Origin: Paenibacillus sp. FSL H7-0357
GTDB taxonomy: Bacteria > Bacillota > Bacilli > Paenibacillales > Paenibacillaceae
Direction: 5' to 3'
NCBI RefSeq assembly: GCF_000758525.1
Contig: NZ_CP009241.1
Coordinates: 2,790,001 to 2,854,000 of the forward strand
DNA: 64,000 nt
Positions 32,166 to 41,128 of the stretch are shown here, one piece after another. A program made the position numbers and the translations under genes. Positions within the stretch are counted from its first letter, which is position 1, and each line of letters starts with the position of its first letter. The notes under the pieces were generated by a model, which was not told the origin of the DNA, did not search any database, and saw only the letters and a list, made by a program, of their open reading frames with translations.

Positions 32166-32612
32166 ATGAAAAAGGAATCCAAAAGTTTGCTGTGGGGTAT
32201 TTTGGCCGGTAGTGTGGTAGGTTCAGTGACAGCGCTGCTGTTTGCCCCTAAACCAGGCAAAGAGTTGCGTAAAGATATTGCGGAAGGTACCACCGGAGCC
32301 ATTGATAAAGTGCAGGATGTCGCCGGGCAGGCCGGAGACAAAGGCGCGGAGCTGTACGGTAAAGCCAAAGAGGCGGTAGAAACTGTTGTAACCGAAGTCA
32401 AGGAATGGAGCAAGCAGTACATCCATACCGATGAGGAAGAAAAGTATATCACTCTCAGCGGAAAAGCAGTTGAAGAAGCAGAAGCCGTATCGGACGCTGC
32501 GGAAGCCGCCTTTGAAGAGGCTGCTGCTGGCAGTGATGAATCTGCTGCGGAAATTGAAGTCGTTCTGGAGGATGAAGTAAAGGATGACAAAGGCAACGGT
32601 GAGATCGCCTGA
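32166..32612 (+). CDS. YtxH-domain protein
   Basis: A 148-residue protein. It begins with LLWGILAGSVVGSVTALLFA followed by PKPGKELRKDI, the glycine-rich helix and PxxGxELR motif of the YtxH family. The rest is an acidic, Ala/Glu/Val-rich helical region predicted as coiled coil, ending in a highly acidic tail. YtxH proteins are membrane-anchored and linked to general stress in Bacillus; their biochemical role is unknown. ATG 32166 has AAGGAGA upstream. Confidence 0.85.
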   Translation: MKKESKSLLWGILAGSVVGSVTALLFAPKPGKELRKDIAEGTTGAIDKVQDVAGQAGDKGAELYGKAKEAVETVVTEVKEWSKQYIHTDEEEKYITLSGKAVEEAEAVSDAAEAAFEEAAAGSDESAAEIEVVLEDEVKDDKGNGEIA

Positions 32613-32869
32613 TTTCACGGGATAGGCCATTCTCAGGGAATCCTAATAATATACGCGCTTCCGGCCAAGAGCCGCTTTTCGCAACGTGGCGGAAGGTGGC
32701 TCTTGGCGGCTGGAACAACAGTGGAATATTGGGCTGGACACCGGAGCCGATCAATGCTTCTCTTGAACTGTAACGGCAAAAGGAGTATTATCTGCAATTG
32801 GGGCTGAAGGCCAGGTACACTTTGTTTAAGCCTTACATAAGCTACACAAAACAAGTAAAAGGAAGCGGT

Positions 32870-33682
32870 GTGTTCGTGCAGCAAGCTATAGCAATATTGG
32901 ACTCGGGTGTGGGGGGACTTACGGTTGTCAAAGAAGTAATGAGACAGCTCCCGCGGGAGAAAATCATCTATTTTGGAGATACTGCCCGCGCCCCTTACGG
33001 ACCCCGTTCAACCGAGGAAGTGAAACTGTTCACCGAGCAAATCGTGGACTATCTAATTCAATTTAATCCTAAAATGATCGTTATTGCCTGCAATACTGCA
33101 ACTGCGGCAGCTCTTGACTATATCTCTGCCAAGGTGTCCATTCCTGTCATTGGAGTCATCCATCCCGGTGCCCGTGCGGCGATCAGCGCAACCAAAATAG
33201 GCCAGGTCGGCGTAATTGGCACCATCGGCACCATTAAGAGCGGAGCCTATACCGCAGCGCTTCAGGAGTTGTCTCCATTTGTTAAGGTAGTCAGTCAGGC
33301 CTGCCCGGCGCTTGTCCCTTATGTCGAGCAGGGGTTGTTCCGCACGGCGGAGAGCGAAGCGGCGGTGGCGGAATCGCTCAACGGGATCAAGTATGAACCG
33401 ATTGATACACTGATTCTGGGCTGTACCCACTATCCGTTCCTGGTAGATCCGATTGGCAAGGTCATGGGACCCGGTGTTAAGCTGATCAGCTCCGCGGATG
33501 AAACCGCGCGGGAGATCAGCACGATCCTATATGACAAAGGCAAGCTTGCCCGCGGAGATGAAAGTCCGATTCATCAATTTTTCTGCAGCGGAGATGCCGA
33601 GATGTTCCAGCGGATCGCCCGCGACTGGCTTGGAGAACAGATCAAGCGCACTCCCGTTGTGTGGCAGGTATCTTCGTTATAG
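32870..33682 (+). CDS. murI: Glutamate racemase
   Basis: A 270-residue enzyme that converts L- to D-glutamate for peptidoglycan. Motifs: AILDSGVGGLTVVKEV, YFGDTARAPYG, VIACNTATAAAL with catalytic Cys, and LILGCTHYPFLVDPIG with the second catalytic Cys. The start is GTG 32870 (AAAAGGA six bases upstream) or GTG 32876; the frame is open to 32798 without family support. Full length compared with Bacillus RacE. A terminator follows at 33754. Confidence 0.94.
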   Translation: MFVQQAIAILDSGVGGLTVVKEVMRQLPREKIIYFGDTARAPYGPRSTEEVKLFTEQIVDYLIQFNPKMIVIACNTATAAALDYISAKVSIPVIGVIHPGARAAISATKIGQVGVIGTIGTIKSGAYTAALQELSPFVKVVSQACPALVPYVEQGLFRTAESEAAVAESLNGIKYEPIDTLILGCTHYPFLVDPIGKVMGPGVKLISSADETAREISTILYDKGKLARGDESPIHQFFCSGDAEMFQRIARDWLGEQIKRTPVVWQVSSL

Positions 33683-33753
33683 GCTTTGCTGTGAGGAAAC
33701 AATAGGGACAATCCCTCGGATTCGGAAATTTCAGAAACAAGGGCGTTCATGAT

Positions 33754-33787
33754 AGACCGGGAGGTATCACTCCGGGTCTTTTTTTTA
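33754..33787 (+). terminator. Intrinsic terminator downstream of murI
   Basis: AGACCGGGAG and CTCCGGGTCT form a hairpin with loop GTATCA and one mismatch, followed by a run of Ts. Confidence 0.8.
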
Positions 33788-33790
33788 AAT

Positions 33791-33822
33791 GTAAGAATTT
33801 ATAGGCTTCACGCTATAAATTA
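33791..33822 (-). repeat. Palindromic dispersed repeat, copy 1
   Basis: Read on the minus strand this 32-base segment is identical at 29 positions to 51998-52029 on the plus strand. The unit has complementary arms AATTTATA and TATAAATT around a GCGTGAA-containing loop. Both copies lie in intergenic DNA next to hairpins. The remaining 33823-34063 has no further gene that I can support. Confidence 0.7.
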
Positions 33823-34063
33823 CCTCCAAGACCTTATTCACCTGCCAGGGTGATTTTGTCCTGCACAAGTGAATAGTTGCGATACTTCAGGATTTATTGT
33901 ATGCGTTTACATTTATTTGTGCGGAAGGGGTGAACTGTGCTCATTTCTTTCATGCAGGGCAGTAGGGGCTGCATACAATAGGGTTGAGGGCTGTGTCCCG
34001 TTGTCTCCGCGGGTATTGTCCGCCCGGGCGGCAGGGGATGACGGCAACTAGAGGGCCGAGAGG

Positions 34064-35281
34064 ATGAGACATATGCAGCAATATATTGCCCGCAGGGGAG
34101 ATACCGTTAGCCGAATTGCCGCCAGGCATGGACTTACACCGGAGCATGTAATTCAAGGAAACCCATGGGCCGGCAGGCAGCCTTATTTATATCCGGGCCA
34201 AATCCTGTTTCTGCCTTCCGCTCCGCGCAGACGTTATTCTGTACAGGAGGGGGATGACGCCGGGTTGATTGCCGCTTTATTTAATGTGAGTATAGATGAG
34301 CTTGAAATGCTGAATCCCGGAGTGACCTCAGGCCGCTGCTGCATACCGGGCAAAGTGCTGGTTATTCCTCCGGCAGCTTCGCGGTCTGTAGTGTCTGTAC
34401 GCAGCGAGTATGGTCCGGATGATGTCGAGGAGGATATCGGCAAGCTGGTGGCCAAATACCCGTTTGTTACAAGGGACAGCATCGGCGCAAGTGTGCTCGG
34501 CAAGCCGCTCCACCTGCTGCGGATAGGCAGCGGGCCCCGTCATCTCCATGTCAACGCTGCACTGCATGCCAACGAGTGGCTGACCTCGCCGTGCCTGATG
34601 TCGTTCATCGAACAATATGCCGCTGCGTATGACGCAGGCAGGGCTTGGCACGGCCACCGCCCCGAGGAGTGGCATAAGCATTGGACCTTGTGGGCAGTAC
34701 CTATGGCTAATCCGGATGGGGTGGAGCTGGTGCAGGAGGGGGTACTGCCCGGCCAGCCCCACTATGAGGAGCTGCTGCAATGGAATTGCGGGCGGCGGAG
34801 CTTCCGGCATTGGAAGGCTAACATCCGCGGGGTGGACCTGGGCGATCAGTTTCCGGCTCACTGGGAAGAGGAACAGGCGCGCCGGGGAGTGCCGGGTCCT
34901 GCCCCGCGGGACTACAGCGGACCGGCGCCGCTCAGTGAGCCGGAAGCCGCCGCACTGGCGGCGCTGGCGGAGCAGTATCCCGGTGATGCAGCCGTATCTC
35001 TGCACAGTCAGGGCGGTGAGATCTACTGGAACTACAGGGGATATGAGCCGCCGGAGAGCAAGGGATGGGCGGCAAGGCTGGCAGCGGCGAGCGGCTACCG
35101 GGCCGTTGAGCTGAACGGCAGCGATGCCGGTTATAAGGACTGGTTCATTCAGCGCTTCCGGAAGCCGGGCTTCACGGTGGAGCTGGGAATCGGCAAAAAT
35201 CCGCTGCCGCTGGCTGATTTTGAAGACATGGCGCTGGAAACCGGGCTTATTTTGGGTGCTATACTCTCAAATTTGAAATAA
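34064..35281 (+). CDS. LysM-containing M14-family zinc carboxypeptidase
   Basis: A 405-residue enzyme. Two LysM units (about residues 4-52 and 57-104; GDTVSRIAARHGLTPEHVIQ and GDDAGLIAALFNVSIDELEM) bind peptidoglycan. The M14 domain follows: LHVNAALHANEWLTSP gives the HxxE zinc pair, AVSLHSQGGEIYWNYRGYEP the third His, and FTVELGIGKNPL the catalytic Glu. This architecture matches gamma-D-glutamyl-diaminopimelate peptidases of spore formers. No signal peptide is visible. ATG 34064 has GAGGG at 8 bases; ATG 34073 is an alternative. Confidence 0.92.
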   Translation: MRHMQQYIARRGDTVSRIAARHGLTPEHVIQGNPWAGRQPYLYPGQILFLPSAPRRRYSVQEGDDAGLIAALFNVSIDELEMLNPGVTSGRCCIPGKVLVIPPAASRSVVSVRSEYGPDDVEEDIGKLVAKYPFVTRDSIGASVLGKPLHLLRIGSGPRHLHVNAALHANEWLTSPCLMSFIEQYAAAYDAGRAWHGHRPEEWHKHWTLWAVPMANPDGVELVQEGVLPGQPHYEELLQWNCGRRSFRHWKANIRGVDLGDQFPAHWEEEQARRGVPGPAPRDYSGPAPLSEPEAAALAALAEQYPGDAAVSLHSQGGEIYWNYRGYEPPESKGWAARLAAASGYRAVELNGSDAGYKDWFIQRFRKPGFTVELGIGKNPLPLADFEDMALETGLILGAILSNLK

Positions 35282-35463
35282 AAATGAAACAAACTTTGTA
35301 AATTTGCGTAATATAACAGCAAAGGGTACGGCCGCAGTCATTCCTATACGTGCTTTGCGGCTGAATCCTTTTTTAGGGATATAACTGCTGATTAAGCCCT
35401 GACCAATATTATCCGAGTGTCTGGATTCAATATATTACCTACATCATTATTAGGAGGACCGTC

Positions 35464-35715
35464 ATGAAATTCAGAAAACTGCTTTCGCTTAAACAATGGT
35501 CCCATATCTTCCGTAATTCCTGGCAGTATGTCATTTCTCCCAATGTAACGATAGGGGACAAGCTGCTGTTCACTATACCGGTGCTGCTCTACTGGGTGCT
35601 TCCCGATTTTATGCCGTTTCTGCCGATTGACGACATTGGTGTGACGATGCTGCTGATGGGCTGGTTTGTATCACGGATGGACCGCAAATATCCTGCCCTG
35701 AAGAGCGGAAGATGA
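35464..35715 (+). CDS. Small DUF1232-like membrane protein
   Basis: An 83-residue protein with a basic N-terminus (MKFRKLLSLKQWSHIF) and two hydrophobic stretches. The segment VLPDFMPFLPIDDIGVTMLL resembles the P-D-x-x-P-x-x-P-x-x-DD core of DUF1232 proteins. AGGAGG lies a few bases before ATG 35464. Function of the family is unknown. Confidence 0.75.
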   Translation: MKFRKLLSLKQWSHIFRNSWQYVISPNVTIGDKLLFTIPVLLYWVLPDFMPFLPIDDIGVTMLLMGWFVSRMDRKYPALKSGR

Positions 35716-35841
35716 ATTTTTAGAGAATCTTTATACGCTCCATTCTGATCTATTTCGCCGATATGGTTGCTTTTACAGGTTACTTTCCTTAAAATAAATT
35801 ATTGAGTATTTAAATTTAAGATGCCTGGGAGATGGATGAGG

Positions 35842-36144
35842 ATGAACGTCAAAATTACCCGCAATGCGGCTAAAGTGATAAAGAAAACAATGGAGCTTGA
35901 AGGCAACAGCGAGCTCAAGCTGCGCGTAGCCATTACCCACGCTCACGGCGACCATGCCCACTACGGTCTGGATTTGGACACGCCTAAAGAGAATGATGTG
36001 GTAGTATCCACGGACAAGGAGATCGATGTGATTCTCGATCCGAACCAGCCGCTGCTGGATGGCGTGAAGATTGATTACCTGTATTTCCCTGAAGAAGGTT
36101 TTGTCATCACTAATCCGTCTAAAGGAAATCATGGCGATCACTAA
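35842..36144 (+). CDS. HesB/IscA-like domain protein lacking all cysteines
   Basis: A 100-residue protein with the A-type Fe-S carrier fold pattern: VKITRNAAKVIKKTM, ELKLRVAI, then DVILDPNQPLLDGVKIDYLY and GFVITNPSK. In IscA proteins a GGCSG motif and a terminal CGCG bind iron or a cluster. Here these places read HAHGDHAHYG and KGNHGDH, so every Cys is gone and His is enriched. It may bind metal by other ligands rather than carry a cluster. ATG 35842 is used; ATG 35836 is possible. The DUF1450 gene follows 41 bases later. Confidence 0.8.
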   Translation: MNVKITRNAAKVIKKTMELEGNSELKLRVAITHAHGDHAHYGLDLDTPKENDVVVSTDKEIDVILDPNQPLLDGVKIDYLYFPEEGFVITNPSKGNHGDH

Positions 36145-36185
36145 ACGTTCGCCCGTACCTTATGGACATAAAGAAGGGTTGCTTT

Positions 36186-36425
36186 ATGGCTAACGAAATA
36201 CAAATTTGCGATCAATGCAATTACACGAGAATGAAAAGCATTCTTCCCAAGCTGCGCAAGATGGCTCCCGATGCGGAGATCAAGATTGGCTGCAAGTCCT
36301 ACTGCGGACCTTGCGGCAAGCGGGCCTTTATCTATATCAACGGCCGTTACATCAGTGCTCCGACTGAAGATGAGGTGCTGGCGAAAGCCGCAGCCTTTGT
36401 TAAGCAGCCGGCAGTTAAGGAATAA
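36186..36425 (+). CDS. DUF1450 (YuzB-like) protein
   Basis: A 79-residue protein with cysteine motifs ICDQCNYTR near residue 8 and GCKSYCGPCGKRAFIYINGR in the middle, as in the DUF1450/YuzB family. Four Cys and their spacing suggest metal or cluster binding. GAAGGG lies before ATG 36186. It follows the IscA-like gene; in Bacillus yuzB also lies among Fe-S genes, which hints at a shared process. Confidence 0.85.
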   Translation: MANEIQICDQCNYTRMKSILPKLRKMAPDAEIKIGCKSYCGPCGKRAFIYINGRYISAPTEDEVLAKAAAFVKQPAVKE

Positions 36426-36498
36426 CTCCGTCATATATCACGAGGGGTGGCAATCGAACGGTTGTTTTGCCGACCCATTGCCACCCACAATAAGATTC

Positions 36499-36530
36499 GC
36501 CTCCGCTGACAAAGCGGGGGCTTTTTATTT
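36499..36530 (+). terminator. Intrinsic terminator after the DUF1450 gene
   Basis: GCCTCCGCT and AGCGGGGGC form a GC-rich hairpin followed by TTTTTATTTTT. Confidence 0.85.
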
Positions 36531-36684
36531 TTCAAATTTGCAGAGGTGTCCTATTCAGTCATTGCGGACCTTTCCAGTTCTGCCCGATCCGCTCAGGCTC
36601 TGCCTGGTTTGGGTACCGGGGAGGCACATGGTATAATGAACCTGTTGTCTAAACTGATCTATACATAGGAGGGAATGATACTGT

Positions 36685-37509
36685 ATGAAGCATCTTACCG
36701 ACGGAACGATTCTGAATAATGGGGTTGTCATGCCCTGGTTTGGTCTCGGCACTTACAAAGCAGAGGGCGAGGAGGTCGCAAAGGCCGTCACGACCGCTCT
36801 TGAGCTGGGTTACCGGAGCATAGACACCGCAGCGGTATACGGCAATGAAGAGGAAGTGGGCCGGTCGATAGCCGCCAGCGGCGTAGACCGGGACAGCCTG
36901 TTCGTGACCACAAAGGTATGGAACAGTGATCAGGGCTATGATACGACCCTGCGGGCTTTTGAGACCAGCAGCAAGAAGCTGGGACTGGATGTGATCGACC
37001 TTTATTTGATCCATTGGCCGGGCAAGGATAAATATAAAGAGACTTGGCGTGCACTGGAGCGCCTTAATCAGGAAGGCCGCGTCCGGGCGATCGGAGTCAG
37101 CAATTTCCAGATCCATCATCTGCAGGAATTGCTGAAGGACAGTGACACCGTGCCTGTTATCAATCAGGTGGAGCTGCATCCGCGGTTTATCCAGAAGGAG
37201 CTGCATGATTTCTGCGCGCAGCATCACATTCAGATCGAAGCGTGGGCTCCGCTGATGAAAGGCAGACTGCAGGAGAATGAGCTGCTGAAGAACATCGCGG
37301 ACAAGCATGGCAAGACCGTATCACAGGTTATTCTGCGCTGGGGGCTTCAGAGCCGTATCGTGATTATTCCGAAGTCGGTCACTCCGTCCAGAATTAAGGA
37401 GAACAGCGAAATCTTTGATTTCGAGCTGTCGCAGGAGGAATTGGCTGCAATCAGCGGACTGGATGCCGGGGAGCGGATCGGCACCGATCCGGATAAATTG
37501 TTGTTCTAG
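36685..37509 (+). CDS. Aldo/keto reductase
   Basis: A 274-residue NAD(P)H-dependent reductase. The catalytic tetrad is visible: Asp in YRSIDTAAVYGNE, Tyr in the same motif, Lys in VTTKVW, and His in LIHWPG. IGVSNFQIHHL and the cofactor-binding IIPKSVTPSRIKEN motif complete it. It resembles Bacillus YvgN/YtbE, which reduce glyoxal and methylglyoxal, so aldehyde detoxification is likely. GGAGGG precedes ATG 36685. Confidence 0.93.
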   Translation: MKHLTDGTILNNGVVMPWFGLGTYKAEGEEVAKAVTTALELGYRSIDTAAVYGNEEEVGRSIAASGVDRDSLFVTTKVWNSDQGYDTTLRAFETSSKKLGLDVIDLYLIHWPGKDKYKETWRALERLNQEGRVRAIGVSNFQIHHLQELLKDSDTVPVINQVELHPRFIQKELHDFCAQHHIQIEAWAPLMKGRLQENELLKNIADKHGKTVSQVILRWGLQSRIVIIPKSVTPSRIKENSEIFDFELSQEELAAISGLDAGERIGTDPDKLLF

Positions 37510-37530
37510 GGAGTCCAGCATCTTTCGCAC

Positions 37531-37584
37531 AAAAAACGAGGCTGTTCCAAAAGCCGTGATCTGGCTTATGGGAACAGCCTCGTT
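37531..37584 (-). terminator. Terminator for the minus-strand rRNA methyltransferase
   Basis: CGAGGCTGTTCC (37537-37548) and GGAACAGCCTCG (37571-37582) form a perfect 12-bp stem with an inner AAGCC/GGCTT stem. The T-run occurs on the minus strand (AAAAAA at 37531-37536). Confidence 0.75.
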
Positions 37585-37600
37585 GGAAATATCTAAAAAA

Positions 37601-37649
37601 ACCGGGCAGTGATCCATCCGTTACTGGAGGATCGCTGTCCGGTTTTCTT
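37601..37649 (+). terminator. Terminator for the aldo/keto reductase gene, probably bidirectional
   Basis: ACCGGGCAGTGATCC (37601-37615) pairs with GGATCGCTGTCCGGT (37629-37643), with two G-U pairs, and TTTTCTT follows. An A-run before the stem lets it act on the other strand too. Confidence 0.75.
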
Positions 37650-37680
37650 GTACAGTCTGTGAGACAGCACCGTATCGTAA

Positions 37681-38823
37681 TCAGCTTTGAGGGTTGCGCG
37701 GTGGGAGCGGCCCAAGGTATTGATAATACTGGCATTCGATCCGCCCGTTATACAGCTTGCGGCGCTTGTCCGCCTTGCGGCCGTACAATTGCTCGAATTC
37801 CTTCGACGGGCTGATGGCGAAGAAGGACCATGTCGGGAGATACAGCATCATTTCACCGAACTGGCGGGTCAGACGTTCGACTTCCTTGTCGTTGCTGAGC
37901 CGTTCGCCGTAAGGCGGATTGGTAATGATGCAGCCGTATTCGCCTTCCGGCCGTGCCTTCGCGGCAGCGATGTTCTTGAAGGTGATTTCACCGGCGAGAC
38001 CGGCGCTTTTGGCGGCGGCTTCGGCAATTTCAATCGCCGCAGGATCAATGTCGCTGCCGGTTAATTGCAGCGGATAATCATCGCGCACGGCGTCGAAGGC
38101 TTCCTCGCGGGCTTCCTCCCACAGACGTTTCGGGATTTCCGGCCAATGCTCGGAAGGGAACGAACGCCGCAGTCCCGGCGCGATGTTCCAGGCGATCATC
38201 GCCGCTTCAATCAGCAGCGTGCCTGAGCCGCAGCAAGGATCGTACAGCGGACGGTGGCCGTTCCAGCGGCTAAGCTGGATCAGGGCGGCTGCCATCGTTT
38301 CCTTCAGCGGCGCTTCTGTAGCCTGACGGCGGTAGCCGCGTTTGTGCAGCGCCGGGCCGGTCGTGTCCAGCGTGATCAGGGCGATATCATTCAGCAGAAT
38401 CATCTCAACCACATAACGCGGTCCATTTTCCGGGAACCATTCCGTACGGTACGAAAGCTTCAGCTTCTCGACAATGGCTTTCTTGACAATCCCCTGGCAG
38501 GCGGGTACGCTGGTAAGCTGGGATTTATGCGAGCGGCCTTCCACAGGGAATTCCCCATTCTCGGGAATCCAGTCCTCCCAGTTGATCGCTTTGACGCCTT
38601 CGAACAGCTCATCGAAGGTTTTGGCCGGAAACTGGCCCATTTTAACGAGTACACGGTCTGAGGTGCGCAGCCATAAATTGCAGCGGCAGATGTCAATATA
38701 ATCTCCGCTGAACAATACCCGTCCGTTCTCGACGGTGGTCTCATAACCCAGCTCGTTTAATTCGCGTGCTACTACAGCCTCCAGCCCCATGGGGGCGGTG
38801 GCGATCAATTGTAATTTGCCCAA
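37681..38823 (-). CDS. THUMP-domain class I SAM RNA methyltransferase (RlmL/YpsC-like)
   Basis: A 380-residue enzyme. The THUMP domain covers about residues 1-160 (LQLIATAPMGLEAVVARELN to VEMILLNDIALITLDTTGPA). Then come HKRGYRRQATEAPLKETMAA, the SAM site DPCCGSGTLLIEAAMIAWNI, and the catalytic NPPYGERL. These are the marks of N2-guanosine 23S rRNA methyltransferases. TTG 38823 is the start, with GGAG about 10 bases upstream. It converges with the aldo/keto reductase gene. It matches Bacillus YpsC in length. Confidence 0.92.
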   Translation of the reverse strand: MGKLQLIATAPMGLEAVVARELNELGYETTVENGRVLFSGDYIDICRCNLWLRTSDRVLVKMGQFPAKTFDELFEGVKAINWEDWIPENGEFPVEGRSHKSQLTSVPACQGIVKKAIVEKLKLSYRTEWFPENGPRYVVEMILLNDIALITLDTTGPALHKRGYRRQATEAPLKETMAAALIQLSRWNGHRPLYDPCCGSGTLLIEAAMIAWNIAPGLRRSFPSEHWPEIPKRLWEEAREEAFDAVRDDYPLQLTGSDIDPAAIEIAEAAAKSAGLAGEITFKNIAAAKARPEGEYGCIITNPPYGERLSNDKEVERLTRQFGEMMLYLPTWSFFAISPSKEFEQLYGRKADKRRKLYNGRIECQYYQYLGPLPPRNPQS

Positions 38824-39009
38824 ATGCTCTCAACTCCGTTTAACTTGTAGATGGTAACGCAATGCCAGTACAATAAGGTAGTTACCGGAAGGCGATACAA
38901 CGTATTGCCGGCATTCTAAATATGCGCCTCGTCAAGGACGGCGCAGCTGATCCTTCTAAGTATAGGGGAATGCGCGGGACTTCACAACATGAACTAAAGG
39001 AGAATACAT

Positions 39010-39639
39010 ATGCCTAACCAAGAAGAATACAGCGAACAGCTTTATACAGAGGATGAGCTGCTGCTTGAAGTGAAGAAAGCAATCGCCGGGAACCACATGC
39101 CTGAGGTGTCCATCGCTCCGGGTTATGGACGGCTGCTCACCATGCTGGTGGGCCTGTCCCGTTCGAGGAACATTCTGGAGATCGGCGCGCTTGGCGGGTA
39201 CAGCGGCATCTGCCTGTGCCGCGGACTAGCGGACGGCGGAAGCCTGACGTCGCTTGAGCTGAAGGCCGAATATGCCGGACTGGCCGAGCGCCACCTGCAG
39301 CAGGCCGGATTCGGCGATACGGTGGAATATAAAATCGGCCCTGCGCTGGACAGCCTGAAGCTGCTCGAAGCGGAGGGCCGGACTTTTGATTTCTTTTTCA
39401 TTGATGCCGACAAGGAGAATTATCCGAATTATCTCGAATATGCGATCAGGCTGGCCTCGCCGGGTGCGGTCATCGCCGGGGATAATATCTTCCTGCGCGG
39501 CCGCACCTTGAACACGGACAAGAACGGACCCGCCGTGCAGGCGATGCGCCGTTTCAACGAAATGATAGCGGCTGATCCACGCCTGAATAGTACACTGCTC
39601 CCCGCCTATGACGGACTGGCTTTGGCGGTAGTAAAGTAA
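39010..39639 (+). CDS. O-methyltransferase (YrrM/CCoAOMT-like)
   Basis: A 209-residue SAM enzyme. The SAM loop ILEIGALGGYSGICLCRGL near residue 55, the acidic residue in LTSLELKAEY, and FFFIDADKENYPNYLEYAIR with the metal-binding Asp fit the cation-dependent O-methyltransferase family. GDNIFLRG and the end DGLALAVVK also match. AAAGGAGAA precedes ATG 39010. In Bacillus, YrrM (TrmR) methylates a tRNA wobble hydroxyuridine; that role is possible here but not proven by sequence. Confidence 0.88.
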   Translation: MPNQEEYSEQLYTEDELLLEVKKAIAGNHMPEVSIAPGYGRLLTMLVGLSRSRNILEIGALGGYSGICLCRGLADGGSLTSLELKAEYAGLAERHLQQAGFGDTVEYKIGPALDSLKLLEAEGRTFDFFFIDADKENYPNYLEYAIRLASPGAVIAGDNIFLRGRTLNTDKNGPAVQAMRRFNEMIAADPRLNSTLLPAYDGLALAVVK

Positions 39640-39683
39640 ACACCGGATTTGCGCTTAGGGTACCTGCCGGATTACTCCCTATG

Positions 39684-40904
39684 CTAGCGGAATAGCCGCG
39701 GCTCCGTATTCTTATACAGCTTGAGCCGTACCCAGACGGTATTGATCAGCAGGAAGCAGCCGGAGATGATGAACAGGCCCTCAATACCGATATAGCCCGA
39801 CAGGAATCCGCCGATCACCGCTCCCAGCATATTGCCAAGGGCCAAGGTACTGCTGTTGAAGCCAAAAGCCCGGCTCTCCTTGCCATCAGGCGTATAGGAA
39901 CGGATAAGTGCATTGACGCTCGGAAGCAGCCCCCCCATGAAGACGCCCATCAGGAAACGGACAATAATCAGCTGCCAGACGCTGGTTACAAAAGCCTGCG
40001 GGATCAGGAACAGCGAAGCTCCGATCAGCGCAAAGGTTAAGATCCGGTGGGCGCCGATTTTGTCGCTCAGCTTGCCCAGTACCGGGGAGGCCAGCATATT
40101 GGAGATGCCGGTAACCGCGCTGACCATTCCTGCCCAGAAGGCGATGTTCACAGCGGAGCCGTGCAGCTTCTCCACATACAGGGGCAGCAGTGACATCGGA
40201 CTGATCATTGCAAACTGCAGCAGAAAGGTAACGCCGAACAAGGCCGGAAGCTGCGGAACCTTGGCCAGCTCCTTGAAGCCTTCCATTACGGAAACCTGCG
40301 GAACCTGCGCAGCCTCGACCCGGTCAAATTTCTCTTTGACGAGGAACAAGGCCAGCAGCGAGGCGACGAACAGCAGCGCCCCGACGACATAGAAGATCGG
40401 GCGGAACCCGATCCAGTCAGCCAGCGCCCCGCCGATCAGCGGTCCCAGAATAGTACCGGCAACCGACCCGGACTGCATCAGCCCCATGGCGAAGCCCATC
40501 CGGGGTTTAGGTGTCGTTCCCGAGACGAGCGCGATGGAGGCCGGGTTGAAGCCGGAGATGGTTCCGTTCAGCAAACGGAGCAGCAGCAGCTGCATTGGAG
40601 ACTGTGCAAATCCCATCAGCACAATGACGATCGCCATGCCGAAGCTGGAGCGCAGGAGCATGATTTTGCGGCCGTATTTGTCGGCCAGCTTGCCCCACAA
40701 CGGCTGGAACAGAAATGAGGTCAGAAAGTTCGCGGCAAAAATAAGCCCGGCCCACATTCCGATTGCATGATCACCCTGCACTCCCAGATCTTTGGCAAGA
40801 TAAAGGGACAGGAACGGGGTAATCATGGTCATCCCGGCATTTACCAGGAATTGGCCAAACCAAAGCACCATGAGGTTGACTTTCCATGTCTCCCAATTCT
40901 TCAA
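39684..40904 (-). CDS. MFS multidrug-type transporter
   Basis: A 406-residue protein with 12 hydrophobic helices and MFS motif A (GKLADKYGRKIMLL) between helices 2 and 3, repeated in the second half as GKLSDKIGAHRILT. The layout and GRK loop resemble multidrug exporters such as YttB/NorA-like proteins. TTG 40904 is chosen because AAAGGA lies about 11 bases upstream; a GTG at 40949 gives a longer form. It diverges from the haem operon. Substrate not known. Confidence 0.88.
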   Translation of the reverse strand: MKNWETWKVNLMVLWFGQFLVNAGMTMITPFLSLYLAKDLGVQGDHAIGMWAGLIFAANFLTSFLFQPLWGKLADKYGRKIMLLRSSFGMAIVIVLMGFAQSPMQLLLLRLLNGTISGFNPASIALVSGTTPKPRMGFAMGLMQSGSVAGTILGPLIGGALADWIGFRPIFYVVGALLFVASLLALFLVKEKFDRVEAAQVPQVSVMEGFKELAKVPQLPALFGVTFLLQFAMISPMSLLPLYVEKLHGSAVNIAFWAGMVSAVTGISNMLASPVLGKLSDKIGAHRILTFALIGASLFLIPQAFVTSVWQLIIVRFLMGVFMGGLLPSVNALIRSYTPDGKESRAFGFNSSTLALGNMLGAVIGGFLSGYIGIEGLFIISGCFLLINTVWVRLKLYKNTEPRLFR

Positions 40905-41052
40905 AGTGCTTTCACTTCCTTTCAGAGGATTCAAAGAGAAAATATTCACGAAAAATTGACATTCTATCAGTATATCATAGTTTTTTGGCTGGACGGTGCA
41001 ACACTTGTCATAGTAATGTCATGGGATTGTCATTCCATGAAGGGTGGAGTGG

Positions 41053-41081
41053 TTGTTACCTACTTTTAAAAAGGGCATAAT
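41053..41081 (+). promoter_or_regulatory. Candidate sigmaA promoter of hemEHY
   Basis: TTGTTA at 41053-41058 and CATAAT at 41076-41081 are 17 bases apart, about 48 bases before the hemE start. Confidence 0.5.
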
Positions 41082-41128
41082 AAGTTATATGTGTTTACAA
41101 ATAACCTATCAAATCTAATGGAGATCTT

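Noticed and set aside
34328..35005. 225-codon minus-strand frame in the carboxypeptidase gene
   Set aside because: It is a shadow in GC-rich DNA opposite a protein with catalytic motifs.
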